NCBI GenBank assembly: GCA_016934645.1
Contig: JAFGSL010000481.1
Location: 1 to 14,626, forward strand
Origin: Anaerolineae bacterium
GTDB lineage: Bacteria > Chloroflexota > Anaerolineae > B4-G1 > SLSP01
Reading direction: 5' to 3'
Length of the DNA stretch: 14,626 nucleotides
A program made the position numbers and the translations under genes. Within the stretch, counting starts at the first letter, position 1. Each line of letters starts with the position of its first letter. The notes beneath the pieces are model-generated. The model was not told the origin of the DNA. It saw only the letters and a list, made by a program, of their open reading frames with translations, and made no database searches. Positions 1-6,232 of the stretch are shown in pieces.

Positions 1-1574
1 CACAGACCTTGCGCCAGCGCATCCCGGTAAAGACGGTAGAGCACGATTTGCAGGTTCGCCGGTTCGAGGCCCTGGTCGGTCAGGTCGTCCAACAGACGCT
101 CGCGCAGCGCTTCCTCCACGGGCAGGGCGAACTTCTCGGCCGGCTTGAGGATCGCCAGCAGCGCCTTCTCCTGCGAGAGGTTCTCCAGTTTGAAGCGATG
201 GGCGAAGACATCCTGGGGCAGCCACGCGCTCAATTCATCCAACGCGCCCAGGTAATCGTCGCGCAAGCTGAAAACGAAGCGCAGGTCGAGCGCGGTTTGG
301 TCTTCCGCTGGCCGGAGACACGCCGCCAATTCTTGGGCGAAGGCGGCGCGCACTGCGTCACCCTGGCGCAGGAAGAACTCCTCGAACTGGTCCAGTACCA
401 CCACCAGCCGCCCGCCCGGCGGAACAGCATCGCACAAGACCTCACGCAAGGCGCGTCCCCGGTCAGCATAGGAGAGGTTCTCCAGCGATACCTGCCGCAC
501 CGCCGCTTTGATCTCGCTCACGGGATCGCCCAACATACGCGCGTAAATCACCCGGTACCCGGCAACTTCCAAGTACGGTGCGACCTTCGACAGCAACAGC
601 GAGGTCTTGCCGGTCCCGCTGCGCCCGTAGAAGACCGTCAGTCCGTGGGCCAGGATCGTGCTGAGCAGCAGGTCGGCTTCCAGGTCGCGCCCGAAGAAGA
701 TGGCGGCATCATCGCGGGTGTAGTAGTCGAGGAACTTGTAGGGTTCCGGCGGCAGCGTCGCCTGCGTCACTTTCCGCGCCTCGAGGCGGACGGAGCGCGC
801 CAACCCCACCACCAGCGGCAAAGGGTCAGCATCCAGCAGCGTGATCTTGCCGCGCCAGCGATCCACCAGCAGCGAATCGGGCCGGGGCTGCGCGGCGTAG
901 GCCAGGCGGTGATACCGGGCAATCGGGCCGGTCACCTGGTTGTAGAGCGCGAGGAAGTGCGGGTCGGCGAGCCGGTAGCCCAGGAAGAACAGCGTCTTGC
1001 TGGCAAAGTGCCCCTGGAGAATTTTGGTGATGACCGGCAGCCGTCCGAAAAGGTCGGCGGCGTCATCCTCGGTGAGGATGAGGGTGTCGGGCTGGCTGAC
1101 CGTACCGTGCAGACGAATCAGTTGCACGCAGTCGGGGTCATCGAAGGGCACGTCGGTATCGCGCACCACGGAGAGGAACGGGCGTCCGGCGGCGCGCAGA
1201 GCTGCTTCCAACCGGTCGTCGTAGGCCGTGGTGATGATGACACGGACGGGCAGTTCCACCAGCGCCCGGTGGAGGGGATCGGGCGGGCGGGTGTTGTCAA
1301 TATGCCGGAGGACGAAATCCACGAGCGCCTGGCGGTTGGTGCGTCCTTCGTAGAGCTGCGCGGCGCGGAAAAGGGGCGTCACGCAATCATCGGGACGCTG
1401 GCACTTCCCCTCACCCTGGCAGAACGGGCAATGGGCGCCACAGGCATCCACCAGCGCGGCAGCCAATCGCGCACTCTGAGAGACGCCATCCAGCGCGTCG
1501 CCGGCGAAGAGCACGCAATCGCCACGGTTGAGGTGGGCAACTAATTCAGGTGGGATAGATTGTTGATTGGACAT
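1..1574 (-). CDS. SIR2-like domain / STAND ATPase fusion protein, partial (C-terminus beyond left edge)
   Basis: The open frame runs off the left edge, leaving 524 visible residues. ATG at 1574 was chosen over ATG at 1580 because AGAGG abuts the earlier ATG but sits 6 nt before 1574. Residues about 12-210 read as a SIR2-like (SIR2_2) domain: ITTAYDDRLE at 113-123, RLHGT at 154-158, an ILTEDD stretch at 166-171 and FLGYRLADP at 197-205. Residues about 290-524 are a STAND-type NTPase: Walker A GRSGTGKT at 317-324 (K323), Walker B VVVLDQFEE ending near D395-E398, and a downstream FSLRDDYL sensor-like segment. In the family such proteins (Avs5 and other SIR2-STAND proteins) sense phage and deplete NAD. 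Here the usual TTNYD Asn is Ala117, the GAGxS motif is degraded, and residues 45-64 hold five Cys and a His, so NADase activity is doubtful. The sensor repeats (TPR or WD40 in relatives) are outside the window. It lies 41 nt downstream of hicA on the same strand. Confidence 0.85.
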   Translation of the reverse strand, partial: MSNQQSIPPELVAHLNRGDCVLFAGDALDGVSQSARLAAALVDACGAHCPFCQGEGKCQRPDDCVTPLFRAAQLYEGRTNRQALVDFVLRHIDNTRPPDPLHRALVELPVRVIITTAYDDRLEAALRAAGRPFLSVVRDTDVPFDDPDCVQLIRLHGTVSQPDTLILTEDDAADLFGRLPVITKILQGHFASKTLFFLGYRLADPHFLALYNQVTGPIARYHRLAYAAQPRPDSLLVDRWRGKITLLDADPLPLVVGLARSVRLEARKVTQATLPPEPYKFLDYYTRDDAAIFFGRDLEADLLLSTILAHGLTVFYGRSGTGKTSLLLSKVAPYLEVAGYRVIYARMLGDPVSEIKAAVRQVSLENLSYADRGRALREVLCDAVPPGGRLVVVLDQFEEFFLRQGDAVRAAFAQELAACLRPAEDQTALDLRFVFSLRDDYLGALDELSAWLPQDVFAHRFKLENLSQEKALLAILKPAEKFALPVEEALRERLLDDLTDQGLEPANLQIVLYRLYRDALAQGL

Positions 1575-1615
1575 AGTCATCCTCTGCCAAGAGACATTCC
1601 TGTTATCAAGCACAC

Positions 1616-1840
1616 TCATAACAGCCGCAACAATTCTTCCACGCTCAACTCGGCGTCACGCAAGATTTTCCGCAGCAATCCACGTCCTACATCTTGCCCA
1701 GCATGAACCGGCACCGTAACAATGCGCCCATCGGGATGTCGCAGACGCACATGACTACCGCGCTGGCGCATCACCTCAAATCCGGCTTTTTGTAATGCTT
1801 TGATGAGCACAGAGCTACGCACCACCGGCAGCGGTGGCAT
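1616..1840 (-). CDS. hicA: HicA-family mRNA interferase toxin
   Basis: This 74-residue protein has the usual size and fold signature of the HicA/YcfA toxin family, which cleaves mRNA and halts translation when not bound by HicB. It shows the N-terminal helix (SSVLIKALQKAGFEVMRQ) followed by RGSHVRLRHPDG; His30 in the GSH motif is the conserved catalytic residue. The later VPVHAGQDVGRGLLRKIL segment matches the family strand plus last helix. Its ATG shares one base with the hicB stop (TGATG), implying translational coupling; a GGTGG about 7 nt upstream, inside hicB, is the likely ribosome site. Order is antitoxin first, the reverse of the common hicAB order but frequent for this short HicB subgroup. 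The SIR2-STAND gene follows on the same strand after 41 nt. Confidence 0.93.
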   Translation of the reverse strand: MPPLPVVRSSVLIKALQKAGFEVMRQRGSHVRLRHPDGRIVTVPVHAGQDVGRGLLRKILRDAELSVEELLRLL

Positions 1841-2049
1841 CAGACAGCCACCTTTTGCACACCCACAAACGTCGGTAATGGTGCCATATCTTCAGCCATC
1901 TCTTCCAAGCAGAGCGCAATCACTTCACGGATGTTGTGCAAAAGCTCATCTAGTGTACGGCCTTGTGTGTAACAGGCAGGTAACTGGGGTACTTCGCCGA
2001 TGTACATCCCATCTTCATCTTGCTCAATCCACACGTAGAATTCACTCAT
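1840..2049 (-). CDS. hicB: HicB-family antitoxin
   Basis: This 69-residue protein is a short HicB/UPF0150-like antitoxin. It starts MSEFYVWIEQDEDGMYIGEVPQLP, the partial RNase H-like fold that masks HicA, with the family GEVPQLPACYTQG turn and a helix TLDELLHNIREVIALCLEEM. ATG at 2049 was chosen because GGAGG at 2056-2060 sits 6 nt before it but directly abuts the in-frame ATG at 2055; a further in-frame ATG at 2067 has no ribosome site. No helix-turn-helix or ribbon-helix-helix tail is present, so DNA binding, if any, would depend on the HicA-HicB complex or another protein. It overlaps hicA by one base and is separated from the kinase gene by a terminator hairpin, so hicBA appear to have their own promoter. 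Confidence 0.92.
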   Translation of the reverse strand: MSEFYVWIEQDEDGMYIGEVPQLPACYTQGRTLDELLHNIREVIALCLEEMAEDMAPLPTFVGVQKVAV

Positions 2050-2100
2050 AATCATCCTCCAAAACAAACCACAGGATTACGGATATCAAGATATACTGAT

Positions 2101-2129
2101 AGTGTAATGCAAAATGCAGTAACATACAA
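2101..2129 (-). promoter_or_regulatory. Candidate hicBA promoter with operator-like inverted repeat
   Basis: On the minus strand TTGTAT (2124-2129) and TACACT (2101-2106) are separated by 17 nt, placing a start site about 45 nt before hicB. Directly downstream, TATCA (2084-2088) and TGATA (2097-2101) form a 5-bp inverted repeat with an 8-nt spacer touching the -10 box, a position suited to autoregulation. The -35 match is only moderate, so this is tentative. Confidence 0.35.
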
Positions 2130-2134
2130 ACCAA

Positions 2135-2167
2135 AAACCCCTGGGATTTGGCATACCCCAGGGGTTT
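2135..2167 (-). terminator. Rho-independent terminator of the kinase gene
   Basis: A perfect 11-bp stem, AAACCCCTGGG at 2135-2145 and CCCAGGGGTTT at 2157-2167, encloses an 11-nt loop. On the minus strand the stem runs directly into TTTTTGGTTTG, and it begins 21 nt after the kinase stop codon. The plus-strand side has only three T residues, so it should work mainly for the minus strand. It separates kinase transcription from hicBA. Confidence 0.8.
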
Positions 2168-2188
2168 CAAGGTCAAACGCAGTAGCTT

Positions 2189-3919
2189 CTAAAAAATCGC
2201 GTTGATGAGCGCCACGTAATACTGAGGCGTGATCCACAAGACCACAGCCACGATTGCCGCTATCGAGATCAAGCCCAAGATTACGGCGAAGATGCGGCCC
2301 AGTCCGCGAGCGAGCTTTTTCTTCGCCAGCCAGGTCGGAAGCACGAATGAGCCAATGGCAACCCATGCCAGAATGATCCACGAGATTTGCCAATGTTCCC
2401 AATTGTCGAAAAACGCACTGTACGTCAACATCATGGCGACCGTCAGCGCCGGAGCGGTAAAAAGCAGCAGCCAGAGAGAGCCGGTGGCATACATGATGAA
2501 GCACAGCCCCAACGCTCCCAGGAAAACCTGCATCGGCCAGCCACGCTCATAAATCGCCCAATTGTCGGTCGGCACAGCGAGAGAGAGCATCAACAGATTG
2601 CCAATTCCGACCAGTAGAACGGCGTTGAAAATTGCCCGACCGACGCCGTAGCGACGCGGTTCACGCGGTGAGGGTGTCACTCTCCTCTGTACAGTCTTCA
2701 CAGTGGGCGCTTTTTCCACAGCCGCTGGTGCAGCAGGCATCGTCGATGCGGCTGCTGTCGCGGGTGTGTCAGGGGCGAGCGCCTGGAGGCGCTGCTGGCC
2801 TAGGGTGATGTCGGTTTCGTCGTCGGCAAATGTGACGCCGGTGGAGCGCTGCGCTGCCATCACCCGGCGCGTGTCACCGGAGATGACAGCGACCGACTCT
2901 GAAGGTGCATCCGACGTCGTGAAAGAGAGCGGCAACGAGATACGCGTCGGCAACGCAATACCCGCTTCTTCGGCAGCGGTCCGCAATGCCACCGCCATCT
3001 CTGCCGCGCTCTGGTAACGATCTTCCGGCTTTTTCGCCAGCGATTTGAAGACGATGCGCTCGAGCGGTTCGGGAATCTCCGGATTGATGCGGCGCGGCAG
3101 CGGCAGCGGATCGTTGACGTGCTTCATCAGGATCGCCAGCGGTGTGTCGGCATCAAAGGGCGTGCGCTGCGTCAACATCTCGTAGAAGACGACACCGAGT
3201 GAATAGATATCGCTACGGGCGTCACACAGCCCTTGCATCCCTTGCTCCGGCGCCATATAGTGCAGCGTGCCCATCAGCGCGCCAGAGATGGTGTAACGCG
3301 TGCCACCGATGATGTGCGCGATACCGAAGTCGCCGATGACGGCTTGGCCACGCCGGCTCAACAGGATATTGGCCGGTTTGATGTCACGGTGGATCATCCG
3401 CTCGCTGTGCGCGTAGGCCAGCCCATCCAGCACGTCAAGCATGATGCGCACGATCTCGCCCCAGGCCATCTGCTCGCCCCGCACGCGGTAGTCATTGAGG
3501 CGTGTCTTGAGCGTATCGCCTTCCAGCAGCTCCATCACCATGTAGTACACGTCGTCCTGCACGTCGAAATCGAAGACCTGGACGACGTTGGCGTGGCGGA
3601 GCGCCGCCACCGACTGCGCCTCGCGCTGGAAACGGGCCTGCCACGTCTCGTCGGCGGATGCGTCAACCCCGAAGGCCTCATCCTCCATCAGATCGGAACG
3701 CAGGACTTTGACTGCCACGTAGCGGTCGAGCTGCGGGTGGTAAGCGCGATAGACGCGTGCCATCCCGCCGCGACCAAGTGCGTCCAGAATGCGGTATTTA
3801 CCGAGCGTTTTACCTTCCAAAGAAGTCACTGGCATTGTGTTGTCTTCCCCCTCGAAGCGTGACGCCGCCAGAGCCATCGCAGGGGAATGTGTGTTTGTCG
3901 CATTATATGTCATTGTCAT
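2189..3919 (-). CDS. PknB-type Ser/Thr protein kinase with C-terminal membrane segments
   Basis: This 576-residue protein is a eukaryotic-type (Hanks) Ser/Thr kinase. Residues about 42-305 form the catalytic domain with every key element: glycine loop GRGGMARV (49-56), VAVK with Lys71, Glu100, HRDIKPAN (177-184), DFG (197-199), APE (223-225) and SDIYSLG further on. Thr207 and Thr210 in the activation loop are likely autophosphorylation sites. A Pro/Ala/Thr-rich linker (about 310-425) leads to about five hydrophobic segments (roughly 428-449, 463-480, 481-503, 511-532, 544-564). Unlike PknB of actinobacteria there are no extracellular PASTA repeats, so a sensor outside the membrane is not evident. 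AGGA lies 6 nt before ATG 3919; ATG at 3835 (MPVTSLEG), nearer the kinase domain, is an alternative start. It follows the FHA-wHTH gene by 73 nt on the same strand, probably as an operon. Confidence 0.95.
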   Translation of the reverse strand: MTMTYNATNTHSPAMALAASRFEGEDNTMPVTSLEGKTLGKYRILDALGRGGMARVYRAYHPQLDRYVAVKVLRSDLMEDEAFGVDASADETWQARFQREAQSVAALRHANVVQVFDFDVQDDVYYMVMELLEGDTLKTRLNDYRVRGEQMAWGEIVRIMLDVLDGLAYAHSERMIHRDIKPANILLSRRGQAVIGDFGIAHIIGGTRYTISGALMGTLHYMAPEQGMQGLCDARSDIYSLGVVFYEMLTQRTPFDADTPLAILMKHVNDPLPLPRRINPEIPEPLERIVFKSLAKKPEDRYQSAAEMAVALRTAAEEAGIALPTRISLPLSFTTSDAPSESVAVISGDTRRVMAAQRSTGVTFADDETDITLGQQRLQALAPDTPATAAASTMPAAPAAVEKAPTVKTVQRRVTPSPREPRRYGVGRAIFNAVLLVGIGNLLMLSLAVPTDNWAIYERGWPMQVFLGALGLCFIMYATGSLWLLLFTAPALTVAMMLTYSAFFDNWEHWQISWIILAWVAIGSFVLPTWLAKKKLARGLGRIFAVILGLISIAAIVAVVLWITPQYYVALINAIF

Positions 3920-3992
3920 TCACCATCCTGCGATAAGGGTAGCAGATCTCCGGCGGCGTTGCCTATTCGCCAGCTAACAACTGGCTATCTTT

Positions 3993-4619
3993 TCATGATG
4001 AACTATGCCCTATCAACTTATAACCAAGCCCACGGACGGTGAGCAACAGTTGCGGATTGGCGGGATCGGGTTCGAGCTTAGTGCGCAGACGCCGCATCAG
4101 GTTCTCGACCTGGTAGTCGTAAACGTCCGAGTGATATTCAGGCCAGACGGCGGCGGCAATGTCGTCCTTAGAACAGACTTCCCCGCAGCGTTCGTAGAGA
4201 TAGGCCAGCAGGATGAATTCCTTGGAAGAAAGTGTGACGAGTTGCCGGTCGAGGCGCACGACGCCCGCCGCCACGTCCACTTCCAGCGCCGGCAGGAAGG
4301 TATCGCGGTAGGTGATGTCGGGATCGTGGAAGGCTAACGCCACGTCACCGATTTTGATACAATCGCCATCGTGCAAAGCGATTGGCTCCAGCACACGCTC
4401 GTCATTGAGGAAGGTACCGTTGGTGCTCCCCAGGTCTTCGAGGATCACGCGCCAGCCATCACGACGCAGGCACGCGTGCTCGCGGGAGACGCGCTTGCTG
4501 GTGATGACGATGTCGTTCTCCAACGCGCGGCCAATCGTCGTCATCTCGCCATCCAGCAGATGCTCGCGTCCCGTCGGATCGGTCAGAAAGGGAATCGGCC
4601 TGGTTGTTGAATCCGTCAT
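3993..4619 (-). CDS. FHA domain-winged helix transcriptional regulator
   Basis: This 208-residue protein joins an N-terminal FHA domain to a C-terminal OmpR/PhoB-type winged helix. The FHA phosphothreonine-binding residues are present: G30-R31, S45xxH48 and G64-STNG-T69. Residues about 113-205 form the winged helix, with LSSKEFILLAYL (130-141), recognition-helix region VENLMRRLRTKL (171-182) and the wing TVRGLGYKL (194-202). The architecture suggests a DNA-binding regulator recruited or switched by a phosphothreonine protein, plausibly the kinase encoded next to it. Mycobacterial EmbR is a functional analogue but has the reverse order (wHTH first, FHA last). ATG 4619 was chosen because GGAGG at 4628-4632 is 8 nt upstream; an in-frame GTG at 4628 overlaps that site. 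Confidence 0.92.
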   Translation of the reverse strand: MTDSTTRPIPFLTDPTGREHLLDGEMTTIGRALENDIVITSKRVSREHACLRRDGWRVILEDLGSTNGTFLNDERVLEPIALHDGDCIKIGDVALAFHDPDITYRDTFLPALEVDVAAGVVRLDRQLVTLSSKEFILLAYLYERCGEVCSKDDIAAAVWPEYHSDVYDYQVENLMRRLRTKLEPDPANPQLLLTVRGLGYKLIGHSSS

Positions 4620-4640
4620 AAGCCTCACCTCCAGTCCTCT

Positions 4641-4668
4641 AGTGTACGCTGAGTGGTGAACCTGTCAA
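4641..4668 (-). promoter_or_regulatory. Promoter of the FHA-wHTH/kinase operon
   Basis: On the minus strand a perfect TTGACA (4663-4668) is followed after 16 nt by TACACT (4641-4646). This predicts a start near 4634 and a leader of about 15 nt carrying the GGAGG (4628-4632) before ATG 4619. It is the best sigma-70-like match on this side of the divergent region. Confidence 0.65.
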
Positions 4669-4763
4669 CCGGACGCAGATCCCCTGCCAGGGTTTAATCA
4701 TTCTCTTTGTGTAATACAGCTCAGGATTCTACCAGTTACAAATGCGGCCTAAAGGCCGGGGAT

Positions 4764-4810
4764 AAGGGAGATTTTTGTGGCGTGGCAGAGCCACGCCACA
4801 AAAATCCCTT
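4764..4810. repeat. Large near-perfect palindrome in the divergent promoter region
   Basis: A 16-bp perfect stem (ATTTTTGTGGCGTGGC at 4771-4786 against 4790-4805) encloses a 3-nt loop. AAGGG (4764-4768) pairs with CCCTT (4806-4810) after a 2-nt bulge, giving 21 pairs in all. A smaller hairpin, GGCCT-AA-AGGCC (4746-4757), lies just left. It could act as a terminator-like insulator, a regulator-binding site, or a mobile intergenic repeat; it lies upstream of both divergent genes, so it does not end either of them. Confidence 0.8.
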
Positions 4811-4827
4811 TAAAAACATTGGTACGC

Positions 4828-4855
4828 TTGCGGCACTCCGGTTTACGTCTATAAT
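4828..4855 (+). promoter_or_regulatory. Promoter of the FhaA-like gene, probably leaderless
   Basis: TTGCGG (4828-4833) and a consensus TATAAT (4850-4855) are spaced by 16 nt. The -10 box ends only 8 nt before the ATG at 4864, so transcription should begin at or within about 2 nt of the start codon. No Shine-Dalgarno sequence precedes that ATG, consistent with a leaderless mRNA. Confidence 0.6.
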
Positions 4856-4863
4856 CGCTTTGT

Positions 4864-5679
4864 ATGAAAAGTCTGATGCGTCTTGAAAGCTGGATCGAGC
4901 AATTGGTTGAAGCACCCTTCGTACGGCTTTTTGCTGGGCGGCTGTTCGCGCAGGATGTAGCGCGCCACCTCGTAAGGGCGCTGGAGGACGGCGAACGTTT
5001 AGGCGCTGATGGCACGCCGGAAGTGCCAGGACGTTACCGCATCGTGCTGAACCCGGAAGATTTAGCCGCACTCCGAACCCACCACCCAGACCTGGACGCC
5101 CAACTGGCAATCGACCTACAGGCAGTCGCCAAGAGCATGCAAGTCCGGCTGATGGAACCACCCGCGATCCTGCTGGAATCCAGCGCTGATCTGCCGTTGC
5201 ATGCTGTGCGCATCACGCCAGCCAATCGCGTATTCCCGACGCACGACGCGACCCGCGACCTGGACCTGGAAGCCATCCGGCAGCGTGCAGAACAGGAAGG
5301 CACCAACAAACTGAACCCTAACGAACTGCAAGCTTACCTGATCGTCCAGGGTACGCGCACGTTCGACCTGACGCAACCCGTGGTGCGCATTGGGCGCGCG
5401 CTCGACAACGACCTTATTCTCGAAGACCCGCGTGTGTCGCGCTATCACGCCCAACTGTCCTGCCGGTATCGCCGCTACATCCTGCAAGATATGGGTAGTC
5501 GTGGCGGCACCACGGTCAACGGCTTTGCCATTCGGGAGATCGTGCTCCGGCCCGGTGACGTGATCTCGCTTTCCGGCATCGATCTTATCTATGTCGAGAA
5601 GATCAGCGAGTGGCGCAAGGACGAGATAGCCACGCCCACTCCGGCAGACACGCAGGCTTATCCAGCAGCGAGGCCCTGA
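4864..5679 (+). CDS. FhaA-like protein: DUF3662 domain plus C-terminal FHA domain
   Basis: This 271-residue protein has the architecture of actinobacterial FhaA. The N-terminal DUF3662-like region (about 4-115) begins LESWIEQLVEAPFVRLFAGRL and continues through the FAQDVARHLVRALEDG helix and a GRYRIVLNPEDLAAL strand. A charged linker follows, then an FHA domain (about 156-250) with phosphothreonine-binding G177-R178, S192xxH195 and G214...N219-G220. Family members are cytoplasmic adaptors that bind phosphorylated kinase or membrane partners involved in envelope growth. The start is set by the promoter 8 nt upstream rather than by a ribosome site. The next FHA gene begins 2 nt after its stop, so the two are co-transcribed, divergently from the kinase operon. 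Confidence 0.92.
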   Translation: MKSLMRLESWIEQLVEAPFVRLFAGRLFAQDVARHLVRALEDGERLGADGTPEVPGRYRIVLNPEDLAALRTHHPDLDAQLAIDLQAVAKSMQVRLMEPPAILLESSADLPLHAVRITPANRVFPTHDATRDLDLEAIRQRAEQEGTNKLNPNELQAYLIVQGTRTFDLTQPVVRIGRALDNDLILEDPRVSRYHAQLSCRYRRYILQDMGSRGGTTVNGFAIREIVLRPGDVISLSGIDLIYVEKISEWRKDEIATPTPADTQAYPAARP

Positions 5680-5681
5680 TC

Positions 5682-6113
5682 ATGGAGAATGTGACAGCGG
5701 AGCTGCTGCTGGCGCTGCGGTTTGGGCTAGCCGTGCTGCTCTATCTCTTTCTGGGTGTGGCCTTCTACATCCTCTGGCGGGGATTGCGCCAGCAGGAAAA
5801 AGCGCCCGTCATCGCGCATACACCTGCGCACATCATCATTGAGGAAGGTGAGGAGCAGGGAAGACGTCTGTCCCTGCGCCCGGTTACAGCCGTCGGACGC
5901 AGTCACACCAATAGCTTGATCATTGCGGACGCTTTTGCCTCCAACCATCACGCGCTGATGCTCTGGCGCGACGAGTTGTGGTGGCTCGAGGACCTGGAAA
6001 GCCACAACGGCACTTTCCTCAACGAACAACGCATCACGCATCCTATGCCACTCACCTCCGGCGACCGCATCCGTATCGGCACGACCACACTCCGCTTCGA
6101 GACAGAGGAGTAG
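5682..6113 (+). CDS. Single-pass membrane FHA domain protein (FhaB-like)
   Basis: This 143-residue protein has one N-terminal membrane helix (about 8-32), a short basic linker (RGLRQQEK) and a cytoplasmic FHA domain (about 50-143). FHA residues are visible: G72-R73, S87xxH90 and N109-G110-T111. It resembles the size and layout of FhaB/FipA proteins, which dock phosphorylated partners at the membrane. ATG 5682 was chosen because GAGG (5670-5673) lies 8 nt upstream and the start is 2 nt after the previous stop; longer in-frame starts would overlap the FhaA-like gene without a ribosome site. The stop TAG is itself part of the first unit of a 7-bp repeat array. Confidence 0.9.
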   Translation: MENVTAELLLALRFGLAVLLYLFLGVAFYILWRGLRQQEKAPVIAHTPAHIIIEEGEEQGRRLSLRPVTAVGRSHTNSLIIADAFASNHHALMLWRDELWWLEDLESHNGTFLNEQRITHPMPLTSGDRIRIGTTTLRFETEE

Positions 6114-6148
6114 GGAGTAGGGAGTAGGGAGTAAGGAGTGAGGAGTGA
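6107..6148 (+). repeat. Six-unit heptamer array, GGAG followed by a stop triplet
   Basis: Six contiguous 7-bp units read GGAGTAG three times, GGAGTAA once and GGAGTGA twice. The first TAG is the stop codon of the membrane FHA gene. Because seven is not a multiple of three, the array places stops in all three forward frames. Confidence 0.95.
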
Positions 6149-6172
6149 GAATAAATCTCCTCCTCCCAAATC

Positions 6173-6200
6173 ACCAATCCCTAATTACCAATTACTGATT
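6173..6200. repeat. Four-unit heptamer array of ACCAATT type
   Basis: Four contiguous degenerate 7-bp units, ACCAATC, CCTAATT, ACCAATT and ACTGATT, lie between the GGAGTAG array and the SDR gene. They are followed by CTTCAACTTGCAAC, similar to another repeat type found inside the glycosyltransferase gene (10255-10316). Confidence 0.7.
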
Positions 6201-6232
6201 CCCCTTCAACTTGCAACGATAAGAGGTGCTCT

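Noticed and set aside
9..1544. Long plus-strand open frame of 511 codons
   Set aside because: Its protein is low-complexity (Q/R/G/E-rich) with no family motif. The opposite strand encodes clear SIR2-like and Walker motifs over the whole length.
3964..3990. Small hairpin GCCAG-CTAACAA-CTGGC between the FHA-wHTH and kinase genes as a terminator
   Set aside because: The stem is only 5 bp, and on the minus strand no T tract follows it; the two genes are more likely co-transcribed.
5610..5681. Upstream start for the membrane FHA gene
   Set aside because: It would overlap the FhaA-like gene by 70 nt without a ribosome site; ATG 5682 has GAGG at 8 nt.
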